From Pyrenochaeta sp. MPI-SDFR-AT-0127 (lineage: Eukaryota; Ascomycota; Dothideomycetes; Pleosporales; Cucurbitariaceae), in NCBI GenBank assembly GCA_020747015.1, contig JAGTJM010000032.1:186001-250000 (forward strand): 64,000 bases of DNA, in the 5' to 3' direction. Position 1 is the first letter of the stretch, and every line of letters begins with the position of its first letter. The notes under the pieces were generated by a model. The model was not told the DNA's origin. It saw nothing but the letters and a program-made list of their open reading frames with translations, and did no database searches. The position numbers and the translations under genes were made by a program. Positions 21,865 through 34,294 of this stretch are shown in pieces.

Positions 21865-23348
21865 CTACTGTCTATTCTGCAACTCCATGTTGTTGCCGTT
21901 TGACCCTGTTGAATCTCTAAACTTACCCCAACCAAGCCTTTTTGCCACCCATTCCGAGGCCTTGTCGCTTATTGGGATTCCAATAGCACTCAGCGCAATA
22001 AGCGGCGCCAGCTGGCCAATGCCCTTGGCATCCATCTCTGGATTACCCTCTTCAGTATCCATCCATCCCGACTGATCAACCCATTTCCTAAGCCGCATGA
22101 TGACCGACCATTCAACGCCAATGAACACGAGCAGAACAGCGTACATGAGCGTTTTCCCAATGTTGATGCCAAATGCGGATTTGATCGTTAAGCCTTTCCT
22201 CTTTGTGATTTGGAAATAGCGAGCCACAGGCGGTAGAGCGTGCATCAGGACGGCGATAGCGAAGAAGAGACCGATGAAATAAAAGAAGTTGCGCATCAGG
22301 TTCTTGGGGGCCGATATATTCACGTCGACAGACCCCGCGTCGAGGAGACACATGGCGGGGAGGAAGAGATCGCTATCGGTAGTACCCACTTTCGGGATAA
22401 TCGTCATGGGATCAAAGTTTGCACTCTGGATACGGAGGAATGTACCATAGACACTGAGGATAATGACCATGGATACTATGCGTAACAAGGCGGTGATTGG
22501 CTTGAGAAAATACTTCTGTACGAAGATGATGGAGAGGACAAAGGTAGCGCAGCCGACAAAGATGACGTGAAGGACAATGTTGTAGTGGTATCCTGATATA
22601 GAGCATTTGGACGAAATCTGGAAGGAGATTCCGTATGCGTATATGAGGAGGACCTGTGCGTCGGAGCCAGAGAGAATGATTGGGTCGAGCAGTGCATGGA
22701 ATTTATCGCATAGCGAATCCTCATTGTAGTCTTTATTTGGAAACATGACTTTCTTCCTAGAATTTTGTTAGATCTGAAAAGCTGAGATGAATACCGAATG
22801 CAACTTACGACTTAATCCACGCTCGTATCACAGAGTACCAATGTACAATAGAGAGGATTATACCAAGGCCACCAACAAGAACACTGACCAGCAGAAATGC
22901 AATGAGCACCTGCTCAAGGGGTTAAATCTCATACAAGACAGGATATCAAAAACAATTCGCTTACTCCTATGCCAGCTATGTCGGGATCACCTTCAAACTT
23001 CCCTTTCATCACACTCCCATAGCTTATCACCCCGCTGGTTCCGTTCCCACGATCGATACCACAATGGCTGTCTCTTGTGATATTTAGGTTGCCACACTCC
23101 TTTTCAATGTAAAACATCCTGTTCGTAAAATGAACAGCCGATTTAAAAGGACAACAATGCTTTGTGAATGTTAATATGTTGTAAACGACAATTTCCGTCA
23201 CGGTGTAGAAGGGAAAAAATGTAGCAAGTGCAAGGGGCAACAACGCTACAACTCGACACAGAGGCGCCCATTTATGTAAGTAGAAGTTGAGGCTGAAGGC
23301 AAAGACACAGTCTGCCTTGGGCACAAGACGTCTGTTGCCACGAGCCAT
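21865..23348 (-). CDS. Unrecognised polytopic membrane protein
   Basis: Three exons (22965-23348, 22809-22909, 21865-22756) join in phase to give 458 residues. I do not recognise a named family. Seven hydrophobic segments are visible, including LCRVVALLPLALATFFPFYTV, the segment after GDPDIAGIG, a pair after GYHYNIVLHVIF, one after ITALLRIVSM, one after NLMRNFFYF, one after GKTLMYAVLL and a weaker last one after QLAPLIAL. Between the first two lies a hydrophilic loop with several Cys and N-glycosylation motifs, suggesting a lumenal or outside face. The tail is hydrophilic and Asn-rich. The upstream frame stays open to 23453 with Cys/Trp residues but no ATG, so the N-terminus could be longer through another exon. 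It converges with the Rab gene. Confidence 0.7.
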
Positions 23349-24196
23349 GCAAAATGCATTGGTCTGGCGGCTCCAACGCCCTATGCACCAGTGACAATAT
23401 TCATGGCTGAAACCTAGGCGCAACGTCCTTTCGAGCCTGCAATCATCGAGCAAGGCTTAGGTAACGCATTATCGCAACAGAAAAAACATGTGGAAGAACT
23501 ATCATCGAAGACTCCAATGAAGTCGAGTGTTATATTTGTACTGGTTCGTGGTTGCCTATTGTTTACCGCCGTGGCGTCAACACAGAACGCCAAATGCTTG
23601 TTCGCAGCCTGAGCGGAAGTGGGGGCGAACTCTCAAATTCGGTTAAATAAGATGTAAGACATTAGGGCTTTGTTTGGCAATTCGGATGTAATTGCTCAGT
23701 ACTTAAGAATTCGAGTGGGCGACTTTCGATTGGTGGTTAGTGCAGTGCTGAGTCTGCCTCGATCCGAATACACACCAGCCATGAACTTACAGTCAGCCTT
23801 TGTGTAGCGATTTCCCAGCTTCTTGAAAAAGGATTTTGATGGCCATTTTCACTACAATCATGTATGTGGATCTTACATGATCTTCATACTTACGCTCCGG
23901 TCTTTTCTCGGGAGCGTTCCTTCACCACGCAAACCACCCATGCTTGGATGATTGAATTCAAGATACCAAATGGTAAGGCAAGGTAGTTTGAATCCCGGCA
24001 ATCATAACGAAAGAATCTTTAGTCTAGCGGTATGCGGAAATGTCTATGGTGACGAATAGTGGAAACGCATCCTGCTTTCGTGGATTTTACCACACCTGTT
24101 CAACCAAGATACAACGACCACCGCCTAAATTTCAAAACGCCATGTGTGCAAAACATTCGTCTTCATCAGTCCTGATCCCAATTCAATGTATGCATC
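23349..24196. other. Intergenic region between polytopic protein and AlaX genes
   Basis: About 850 bases. A tRNA-like A box (around 24020-24030) and a B-box-like string (23986-23996) occur, but in the wrong order for a tRNA gene. I see no protein gene. Confidence 0.45.
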
Positions 24197-25012
24197 TTAT
24201 GCATCATTGACCTCATAGCTCACTTTACTAATCCCCTTCTGCCTCTTGATGCCCCTGATTACCACCCTTCCACACTCTTTCAGGGTTAACACATGCGTCC
24301 CTCCACAGGGATAGCTCCCCACATCGCCAAACTCAACGACGCGAACTCCATCTTCATCGCTCTTGAAACTCTCCAAAACACCCGTGCAGTCGCTCCGCGC
24401 CCTCTCCTCGGTCCAAAAGTGAATCTTGACATCCAGATCATCGGCAACCAATTCGTCGACTTTGGCCTGGATGTCGGCTTTCGCGGTGCCAGGTATGAGG
24501 CCGGCAAACTCGACGAATGCAGCGCTGGGGTAGTGACTCGCCTTCCCGTCAACGATGTCGCTTGGCAGCTTTCCAGCTTTTACTAAACCGTTGATGGCAA
24601 GCCCGATGACGTGCCCCGCAGTGTGTAACCGTGAATGCAGAACCCTCTTATCCACATCGATAGCTTGCTCTGCTGGCGCATTACCAGTTTCAAACTTGGC
24701 ATCTGATCCGTCAAAGACACCCATATGCAGAATTGCTGGGTCAATTTTTCGGACTTGATGAACGTGGAACGTCGATGCCGCCGACTTAATGGTCCCTGTA
24801 TCAGAGGGCTGGCCACCGCCCTGCGCATGGAAGATTGTGGATGGAGTAGTGAGAATGTAGGGTTTTGCGTCTGGTGGAGGTTTGAAGAGACCTTGTACGT
24901 CTTGTGGGAAATCTGAAAGCGCCTGGACCGTTGTTACGGTGCTGGAGTGCTTGTAGAGTTGACCATCTTTTTGGTAGAGGGGCTCTGTCCTCTCATTTGG
25001 TATTGAAGCCAT
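24197..25012 (-). CDS. AlaX-type alanyl-tRNA editing protein
   Basis: A single frame of 271 residues from the ATG at 25012 (MASIPNERTEP). It has the marks of free-standing AlaRS editing domains: an N-terminal beta domain with HAQGGGQPSDTG (about 62-73), the zinc-binding H-x-x-x-H in RLHTAGH (His130, His134) and the second zinc pair in YPCGGTHV near the C-terminus. Such proteins hydrolyse mischarged Ser-tRNA(Ala) or Gly-tRNA(Ala) in trans. All four metal ligands are present, so it should be active. The reading frame continues upstream with an in-frame ATG at 25177. That would add 55 basic, Ser/Thr-rich residues (MRILYSSRLPHSILI...) resembling a mitochondrial presequence. Either start, or both, may be used. 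Confidence 0.88.
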   Translation of the reverse strand: MASIPNERTEPLYQKDGQLYKHSSTVTTVQALSDFPQDVQGLFKPPPDAKPYILTTPSTIFHAQGGGQPSDTGTIKSAASTFHVHQVRKIDPAILHMGVFDGSDAKFETGNAPAEQAIDVDKRVLHSRLHTAGHVIGLAINGLVKAGKLPSDIVDGKASHYPSAAFVEFAGLIPGTAKADIQAKVDELVADDLDVKIHFWTEERARSDCTGVLESFKSDEDGVRVVEFGDVGSYPCGGTHVLTLKECGRVVIRGIKRQKGISKVSYEVNDA

Positions 25013-25659
25013 AGTGTATGAAGCTACTAAATTATAGTGACCCTGCGGTGGAATTGTGTGAAGCCCTTTGATGCTGGATCTCGATGATGGCGAGTTTCCT
25101 GTTGTGGTCTTGACAATGTTCGTCTTATAGCAAATGAGGATGGAGTGAGGGAGGCGTGAGCTATAAAGTATTCTCATGCCTCGAGTACGTGGAGCAAGTG
25201 AGATTGAGTCACTGATTAACGCTGCATTCAATGTATGGAATATTCGAGACGAAATGGAGGAACGCGCCCTTCATGTACACAGACCTTGCCACATTAGGAA
25301 GGTCCACTCTTTTCTTTCCCATTTCGTCACTGTGGCCCACCACAGGAGTGATGGTATCACTCTAGCCTTCTGTCATCTGGAAGGGATTGTCCCAGTGAAA
25401 AGGACTATTGAGCTACTCAAAAATGTTATGAAGGCTTGCGCATCAGCTACATGTAGCACTGGAACACAAGTATGGCGGGAGAATACCTGTCGCAGTCGCC
25501 AAATATGCACAGTGCGCTTGCTATTTATTTGTACCTACTAGAAGATGATCTACCGATCTATCAAGAACTCCACCGCGGTTTTCCTGGTATCATATCCATC
25601 GCCATCCTGATGTTCCCTCCAATCCCAATGCACAACCACGCAGCCTACTCTAATATCAT
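25013..25659. other. Intergenic region between AlaX and CSE1
   Basis: About 650 bases between the AlaX start and the CSE1 stop, both on the minus strand. The part next to AlaX may encode a mitochondrial N-terminal extension (to 25177). Otherwise I see no gene. Confidence 0.45.
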
Positions 25660-28600
25660 TTAGCTCAGATACTCAGCCAACGCTTGCTTTGAGACAGGGT
25701 CTAGTCTCTCTTGTACGATATTAACGATCCTGCCATTGTGTCGGCTGTTCGCATTCTTCAGGTACTGCCCAACCCAAGCCTTTACATCTGGAATCTCTGG
25801 GAATGGGTCTCGAGGAGCCTTTTTGCAAGTATTAAGTTGAGTGAAGCCGACACCGAAGCCAAGCTCATCTACATCGGCGTCTGGGATGATGTCATCGGCA
25901 GCAGTGGGTACAGGAGGGTTGACTAAGAGTTCGATCAGGCGTTGTGTGGTAAGTGTCCAACCCTTGGGGTACCGATCAACGAATGCTTGTGAGTCACCCA
26001 GCGTTTTTGTGAATGAGACAACAGCGGTCTTGCGGTCGGTCGGTCGAGCCAACTTCTGGGTGTCGGGGAGAATGACTGTCAGATATATGGGCTTGAAGAT
26101 GCTGCCCTAGCATTAGCAGACGATCAGACATTTCAATTACGGTTAGCTTACTCATGCTGGATTTGATCAGTGACATTGATGAAGAAATCTGCACCAAGAC
26201 CCTTGTCCTGCCGCGCTGAGACAAAATGATAGAAGGCAATAAATCGTTGTTGGAAGTTCTCGGTCTTCATGTTGGACAGCCTTTGCAGCATCAGTTGGAG
26301 GATGGTTACGAAGTATGGCTGCAGAGCTTCGGCGGGTATGTATGCAACAATGGCCTCGATGAGCTCGAACGAATATACTTCGTGTGCCTTTGTTACAACC
26401 AGCTTCTGGAAAATGCCTAGGATCGGCTCAATCTGCTTGTTATTGACAATGTGTTGAGCGTCACGAGCGATCATCGCACTCAGTAGCCTAGCCAATGCCG
26501 GGACGTTGCCTCGCTGCTCCCAGACTGCGCCCTGAATAATGATCTCAAAGAGCCCTCTGTAATAGCCACTTAGTTCTCCCGAAGGATTAGCTTCTAGGAG
26601 CGCCGAGAAGAGCTGGAAGATGTAGGGAGAAAACTCTTCGACACCCTCCGATAGACACGTCGCAAACGGCTCGTAAAGCTTCTCCTCAAAGAATTGCGGA
26701 TGCTTGGGCGCGCCAAACCGGATGAGGGCTCCTATGCCCTCAAATAAATAGTACTGGAACCGCGGGTTGCTGGGGTTGTGCCTGATAACCTTGACTATGG
26801 CGATGAAGTTCTGCAGAATGGACTCGCAAATGGGAAGAACGCCATCTCGAATAAAGATGAGTACACGCATAGCGCACTTCATCAAGAATTCGTTCTCTTG
26901 AATCTTCTCTGGCGCAGAGTTCTTTGTGATAAGCTTGAACAGGTGCGTTAAGAGATCTTTTGACGATCCAACCACATCCGATTTGGGGATGATAGGTTGT
27001 CGATCACCGTCTGTCATGAACAAGGCGCGTTCCACTGCAATAGCTGCGTATGTGTGAATAACGTAATTGTCGTTGCCAAGCTGATTCACTAGTAGAGGGA
27101 ATGCAGCCCGCCACAAATCAGGCGACAATTGGCTGCGGAAAACGTAAAGGAACTTGATAGCGTCAACCTTGAGAATGGGGGATGCATCTTGTGCCTGGAG
27201 ATCAGCAGCGATATGCGTTTGGAAGAACTCGAGAATATTGACGTTTTCGTTCACACTCAAAATGCCTTGAGCAGCAGTTGCAGTTCCCTTAGCGGCAATA
27301 GCAGTGAACAAATACACTGCTGTATCCTTGGATTTCCAGTTGTTTTCAGCGTCCTTGGCATAATTTTGGAGATAGGCATCGATGTAGGTTTGCGAGGTGC
27401 TGGTGACGAGTGCCTCGAAGCGAGTCATAAGCTGGCGGAGGAAGTTGGTGGCAGCGCGTCGGCGTGTGTCGTTGTCAGATCCCTCCAAATCTCTCCGAAT
27501 GAACTCAATCGGCTCGTCCTCGAACAGCTCCACATCAGACTCGCGCAACGTCAGGTTTGGAAGAATGACCTTTTCAATGACCTGGACAAGCACCGATTGG
27601 TTGTTGAAAGCTTCGGCGTGCTTTGTGGACGCAACAGCGGTGAGAAACTGCAGCGCCTTGCTAACTAAAATATCGTATTTGGTATCCAGACCAACAGACA
27701 TGAGGAAGCTCCATGTGCTCTCGATAAACTGCCCGAGCTGTGAACCAAAAACATCCTCATACTTTTGGATATAAAGCATCAGCGCCTCAAAGATACCGGC
27801 TCGGACATACTCCTGTGGTCCCGACTCAGTTTCGTCGTCTGTATGGAGCGAAGCGTTGTCATATATGAGATATTTATGGAGCAGTCCAGAGATGGTACTG
27901 ATGTGGTCCTCAAAAACAGGCGGAAGGTCTTGACAGGAGAGATCGTAGAATAGCTTGATCAGAAGGTCGAGGGTTGTGAATGCATCTTTGAGGGTCGATG
28001 GGTTGCCTTGTGAGCTCGTGATGAGGGCATCGGTGTTCTCTAACAGTTGGAGAAATGGACTACTGAATTTGGACAAAACGTGGTTGATCTCAGTGAAAAG
28101 GTCGTCTGATCGGAACAGCGGCCGCCAGCGCTTGAAGATGGAATGCGCTACTTGTAATACACCATTGTTGACCCTAGTGTTGTCGGGCGTAAGTCGCGAG
28201 ATGAGGTCATCGACCAATGTATCCCATCGTTCCCAGAAGTCGCTGTCTGCAATGGCGCTGATTGCCTCGCCCAGTTGTGCTTGCAGGTTTGCCGGGACCG
28301 AGACCATAAGACCTATCAACTCCCTCTTGATAGCAACCACCTCATCCTGTGGGAGCTTATAGTTTCCGTCCTCGTCTACCCAGTTGCGCTTGATGAAGTT
28401 CTTGAAGTACAGTGCGGCCGAGAGTCGGGTGGTTTGGGGGTTGGTCTCGGAAGCGACAATTTGAAGGAGTGCAAGCGAAAAACCCGGCTTGGTCTGCTCT
28501 TGGGTGATGGCTGCCTCAGCTGGGAGAAGTTAGTGTTGTTGCCCCTACCAAATGTTTCTATCTGCGAGACGGAGGGGAGAGAGGGGTGGTTCTTCAGCTT

Positions 28601-28828
28601 TCACAAGAACGCTCCGAAAAAGTACAAGTTGAGGCCAAATGCTCCTAAATATCTATGGGAGGCGTTGAAATGCCCATGCAGTCCCGTATGGTGGCTTGGT
28701 GAAAGCCGCACCACATAGGCAGTATGGGGAGTCGGTAAACAGAAAAGTTACAACGAACCTTGCTTGTTCTGCCGTGGATCCAAGCTCGCCTGGAGCATCT
28801 GAGAGAGAGTCGCAATATCAGCAGCCAT
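25660..28828 (-). CDS. cse1: Exportin-2 / importin-alpha re-exporter CSE1
   Basis: Three exons (28759-28828, 26152-28519, 25660-26101) give 959 residues, matching the ~960 of yeast Cse1. The N-terminus MAADIATLSQMLQASLDPRQ followed by AALYFKNFIKRNW is the importin-beta N-terminal domain that binds Ran-GTP. The CSE1 core follows with FYDLSCQDLPPVFEDH, PPSL-type HEAT helices, a run containing KDTAVYLFTAIAAKG and YEDVFG. The C-terminal CAS/CSE domain starts near KFLYVFRSQL and includes YLFEGIGALIR. CSE1 returns importin-alpha from the nucleus to the cytoplasm with Ran-GTP and is essential in yeast. The 239-base first intron is the longest I found in this window. The second junction (QH/DIFKPIYL) uses a CAG acceptor that keeps phase. 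It is divergent from TSC2, 467 bases away. Confidence 0.95.
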
Positions 28829-29295
28829 GGTGACGACAGAAGCACCTGATCAGCGAGAGAAAAAAGTTTCGAGGGTTGGAGGGGTGCGCTTGTTGTTTTG
28901 GCAGAGCGGTTGCTAGACAGGCCAAAAGCAGCGCACTAGTGGGAGCAGAGCTTGGACTCCAAGCTACCCCAGATGATGAAATTCATCGCTCCAAGACACT
29001 GACCCTTCACATCATATGACAAGACTCTCACCCGCCGAGCACGCCACGAGAGCGCCTCTTTTCCGCATTTGAGACTTCGCTCCCCCCCGCCCGGCACTCT
29101 ATCTCTCCCTCCCTCAAATTGTAGCGTAGACAGATGGGCACCGAGAACCCCGCCCGATCGCCGCACAGCACCCATGATAGACTCGATGCGCTCGCTCGCG
29201 CCACTCTTATAGTCCTCACCCCTGGCCTTTAGAGCTGAAGTGCCCAAGTCGTACGCATTCGCACAGAGCGAAGCTACCCTGCGACACCGAAACGC
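28829..29295. promoter_or_regulatory. Shared 5' region of CSE1 and TSC2
   Basis: 467 bases between two divergent start codons (28828 and 29296). The middle has C-rich and CCCGCC-containing tracts on the plus strand near 29080-29110. I see no TATA box at a convincing distance. It most likely works as a bidirectional promoter for two housekeeping genes; that is inferred from layout. Confidence 0.4.
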
Positions 29296-32200
29296 ATGTC
29301 TCCCTCGCCCGAAGATGTCCCACGCACGCCCGACCGACGCTCCTCCACCCAGGCTCTCTTCACAGCCTTCCGCTCCCTCACTAGCAGTCGTCTGAAGAGC
29401 CCGACACCGCCGCCGTCTACCTCGTCTGCGACATGCGGCCCCGCGCGCACGCCTTCTCTCGGATCCATACGCCCTGGCTCCCTTGCGAGTCCCAATTCAG
29501 CCGATGGTTCTCTTCAGCGCCTGAGTCAGGTCTCAGCGCTGAGAAATGGGAGGCCTGTAGTAGGAGGTCCGCCAGAGCTTGACGAGCTTGTTGCGCAGTT
29601 GGAGCCAGGTCATCCATTCCCGGAAAGAGCGTCCGCCGTGGAAAGCATATGCAGGATTCTCGAGGAGTACCCTGTGCAGAACATTCTTGGGCTGTGGTCC
29701 GTCGCAAGTGATTTGCTCCTCCCTGAACAACCCGACGAAGTCGCAGAAGCAGGCTACAAGCTTCTCAAAAGCTCCGTTTCTCTCCCCAAATTGACAATCA
29801 TCGAGCGCAATGTCTTCTTTGATGCTGCTTCATTGCGCAAGAACGACCGCTTCTTTGATAAGCGACTCGATGTCGTCGTCACGCTAACCAAAGGTGGGCG
29901 AGACATCGAGGCTTGCGAGTCGTCTATAGTCCCTTTTATCTTAACCTCATTGGACATCTGCTTCAAAGCCAGCAGTGACGCATCCAAAGCCCATCGAAAA
30001 TCCAACGGCAAGCGGAGCGTTGTCCATCCTTCACATGAAACCGAGAACATGGCTCAAATGATCCAATATGCTATTGACGTCTGTAAATTCAACGCAAAGA
30101 TATTCACAGATGATGACTTGGATCTTCTTCTCAGACGGGTAGTTAACATCTGCCAAAGCACAACCCAGGCGAGCGATATGGCCGATTGCATCAAACTCTT
30201 TGATACCGTTATCACTTATGTTCATGTACCAATGAAAACTCTCCAATCATGCCTTGAGGTCTTGTGCGCCATTCACAAGCTGGTCCCTAGCCTTCAGGCG
30301 GAATCATGGAATACGTTGTGTAACCTTTTCAAATCCCATGTCGGCCAGGCTGCAATATCGTTGCTTTTACATATACTTTTGGATGGTCCTACACAAACGA
30401 ATCTGGACACTCCTGAACAAAAGAGTCGACAGCTGAAGTTATACCGAGGCACAATTCAAGTGCTGCAGCTCCTGCTTTTTGAGGAAGGGCGTAATGAATT
30501 GCCCAAGGTCCCCATGTCACTTCTTTTTCCGGCTCTGAAAGCATCCCTCCATGAACCCCATCATACACAGGAGGAGATGGTTATCAGTTTGATTAACGCT
30601 GTTTTAGCTCAAGAGAGCATGAGGGATCTGCTCCTTGCCGAGATTGATCTCAGTGATCTCCTAGACATAATCCGCACGTGTGCTGAACGTGACGATGACC
30701 GTCTTCGTGCGAAGAGGAAGAATACTGTGCAACACTTTCCTGCTTCGAACAAGGATGGAGGACTGGTATCCTCCACCAACCAACAGGGTTTGTTGAACGA
30801 CGGTAGGTATTTGCCTGTATCTTTCCTTACTATGAACTCACGTTCTTTAGGCAGAGTTGTGGCTTCAAATTCTGCGACGCCTACAACAGGAGACGTTGAG
30901 GGTGATTCTGATCCTCATGCGGCCATGCTGACCATTCCGTCGCAAAGGACAGAGGTATTTCATCGTGATCCGCATGATGGTATCTACCAGGTACTGGAGA
31001 AGCTAGATCATATAAGTGATTCGTTGGACTTTGTTTCTCGAGAAGCCGTCATGGAATTGTTTCTTCAATTCTCGCACCGCGTAAGCGATTCGACCGGAGA
31101 GAAAACGATTCAATACTTCGCAAAAGAACGCTATCTCAATCCCTCGAACGGCGACTGGCTGCACCTCTGCCGTAACCTCGTCGCTGGGGTACTCAAGGAT
31201 GTCACTAGACCGCGCCCACTTCGAATTTTGGCCATCCATTCCTTGCGAGAGACCTACGATACCGTGGAGCAACTCTGTGCAGGCGACGAGGTCCGACAAT
31301 GCGGAGCACTGCTCCTCGATAGCATTGAGGCTGAAGATGATGTTGAGGTTTTACATGAACTCGTAAATTTCGCTGTAGAAGTTGCTGATCAAGCGTCTGT
31401 CGCCAGCTTTACGGACATCGTTCATCTATTGGAGAGGCGACTACGTCGACCACAACCTTGGCAAGCTACATTTTCGTCTTTTTGGCCATCTCATTCCTTG
31501 CCCATCAAAGAAGACCAGCGATTTGGCTCGTCTTGCAACGTCATTTCTACTGCGTTTGTCCGTCTCTTCACCAGAAGCGTGACACATGCAGCGCAGAAGA
31601 CTCGCATACTGTACGAGAGCTTGCGGGCGATTGCTGGGAACGACCAGTGCGCGCATGATGCGCGCTTGACTGCCCTCAAACTGCTCTTCCGCCTACGCGC
31701 AGATGCCCGCCACGCTCTGATGGTTAGCTCTTCATCAGAAGGCGAGGGATTGGCCGCAGAGCTATGTCGCACAGAGGAAACGGCGATCACTTCAATACGA
31801 CTTGAGGAGGGCACGCCTGGTGATCAGTTCAGATTTGAGGACACGACTTCATCGCGCGAACAACGGAAGGCCGGGGGATCAAGCCCACACTCTTCGCTCA
31901 GCCGGCATACAAGCCGCACTACCGCTGTAGCTGGCCGCGTATCGAAGCCAGTGCCTCCACTTTGGATGTACCCAGGCCCTAAAGGCTTACCAGAGGAACC
32001 TTCGCCTGAGTCTAGCCGAGCCGTCTTTTCGCATATTGATGCTGCGAGATACCCACTTAGTGATGATATTCATGATATGGAGATTACTCTGTGGCTGGAA
32101 CTCATTATTTCCTTGCTGCAAAGACCTCCTGATTGGGAAATCTATAGCTATGTCCTGGTCCACTTGGGACCACAACTGTCCAATCAAGCTCTGGTCCGCA

Positions 32201-34294
32201 GCTGCGTAGTACAGTTACGCATGTTGAGGAACGTTCTTTGCGAACAAGTACGAAATTCGAGCTTCCACGAGCCTCCACCGCATACACTTCTCAAGAAAGC
32301 AGACGTTGCTGTTTGTTTGTTCCACGTATTGACAGTGATTATCAGTTATCATGAATACTTTGAGAAGAGCGAAGAGGATGACCTCGTAAAAGCATTCTTA
32401 CAAGGAATTGTGCAATGGGACAGAACTTCAAAATGGTGCATTCACGCTTTGTCTGTCTGCTGCTTCGAGATTCCGCTCTCGGTCAGCAAGTCCCTTGATG
32501 GCATTGTGCAGAAGATGTCGCAGATCATTACGAAGCCTGCCACAGCCATACATATTCTGGAATTCCTTACATCATTGGCACGCCTTCCAGAGCTTTACAA
32601 GAACTTCCGCGAGGATGAGTTCAAATTGGTCTTTGGCGTATGCTTCCGATATCTGCAGCATATGAGAGACCTGCGCGACCGCGTTGCAAACACGAGCTCA
32701 CTCCAGAGTGGTCATCGAACATTGCGCCATAGCGGCGCATCAAGGGACTTCGCAGCATCGCCAGACCAAAATTTAAAAACGCAGAGAACCATAGAAGATG
32801 ACTTACCTCAATACCTCTACTCGCTCGCATATCACGTCATTACCTTCTGGTTCATAGCGTTGAAGATGGAAGATCGTCCGAAACAGATTCCATGGATCAC
32901 AAGGAATCTATACTACGCCGATAGTTCTGGTAGACAGATCATGGAAGAACAGGGACAAGTCATCGTGGACATAATGAACATCGTGGCTTACACAGATCGC
33001 GACCAAACAACGCGGGACGAAAGCTTTGCCAAGCCAGGCGATGGTGAGATTTGCAAGAAGACCTGGATCGTGGGACACGGCTTGGTGACACTAGAGACAG
33101 CTGGCAGGACAGGCGTCTCTCTTGTCACAACGCGTCGACCTGTAAGTTTGACAGTACATTAACCATTCCAGGATCATGATGCTTACCGCTGCGTAGTGTG
33201 GCACCCGTTTTCTCACTGTACGGCCTCTACTTACAACCCCACCACGACATCAAATACCTATTACCGTGGGTCTTGCAGCCGAAGCATTCTTCTCCGATTC
33301 CTACGTCGGCATCCTTCCCGATGATATCTTTCAATCATTTTATGCGTCTCTGGACTTGAGTAATCCACCTATTCCTCTGCCAGATGACGACATGACTCGT
33401 CGAGCGATCACTGCATTCGACAGAATTGCCACAGTCGATAGCTACAAAGTCGGCGTGATCTACATTGGTGAAGGACAAACAGACGAAAGAGAGATTTTCA
33501 TGAACGACATGGGATCGCCAGCATACACATCCTTTATCAGTGACCTAGGCACTCTCTGTCGCCTCAAAGGTGCAAAATTCAATACGGGTGGCCTAGACAC
33601 AAGGGAGGATGTGGACGGTGAGTTTACATACTGCTGGCGTGATCGCTGCATGGAGCTCGTCTTCCATATTACGACAATGATGCCAACGAACCGTGACGAC
33701 GAAATGACTTATCCGAACAAAAAGCGGCACATTGGCAATGACTTTGTCAACATCATCTTCAACGACTCCGGCCTACCCTACAACTTCGACACCTTCCCTT
33801 CTGCCTTCAACTATGTTCATATTGTCATTTCACCCGAGTCCAGGGCAAGTTTCGTAGACCGCCGCTTGGACGCCGACCCAGATGGGAGAAACCGCTACTA
33901 CAAAGTCCAAGCTATCTCGCGACCGGGCTTCCCTGATATATCACCTGCGGTGGAGACGAAGATTCTTTGCGGCAGATACCTCGCCGCTTACTGTCGCCTT
34001 ATCGCCATTAACGCCTGCGTCTTCTCCAGCGTCTGGCTTATACGTGAGGGAGGCGAGTCTATTTCGTCATGGCGCAACCGCCTGCGTGAGATCAAACGTC
34101 TACGCGAACGATATGGAGCTAATGACCACCAACCTACCGCCTCGCCATCATCGCCAGCAAATAGCCAAGGTATTTCGAGCCCACCACCTCGAGACCAGAA
34201 TGGTGTTTCTCCTTTTCAACGTATGAGCATGGTAACGCACATGACCGATGGCACGAGTCGAAGCTCTATCAGTAGTTCCTCGCATGATCCTTGA
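29296..34294 (+). CDS. tsc2: Tuberin (TSC2) homolog, Rheb GTPase-activating protein
   Basis: Two main exons (29296-33141, 33197-34294) give 1647 residues. The N-terminus is Pro/Ser-rich. The long middle is alpha-helical, tuberin-type (HPFPERASAVESICRILEEYP onwards, then WLELIISLLQRPPDWEIYSYV and LTSLARLPELYKNFREDEFK). The second exon encodes the RapGAP domain, with DSYKVGVIYIGEGQ, FMNDMGSPAYTSFISDLG and HIGNDFVNIIFNDSG. The Asn in GNDFV (codon 33737-33739, residue ~1463) corresponds to the catalytic asparagine thumb, so the GAP should be active. TSC2 with TSC1 turns off Rheb and so restrains TORC1. A 48-base segment at 30803-30850 has good splice sites and a length divisible by three. It may be a spliced or retained intron; removing it gives 1631 residues. 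Confidence 0.92.

Noticed and set aside
23986..24030. tRNA-like A box (TAGTCTAGCGG) and B-box-like GTTTGAATCCC
   Set aside because: The B-box-like string lies upstream of the A box on the same strand, the reverse of a tRNA gene, and no cloverleaf stems form around either.
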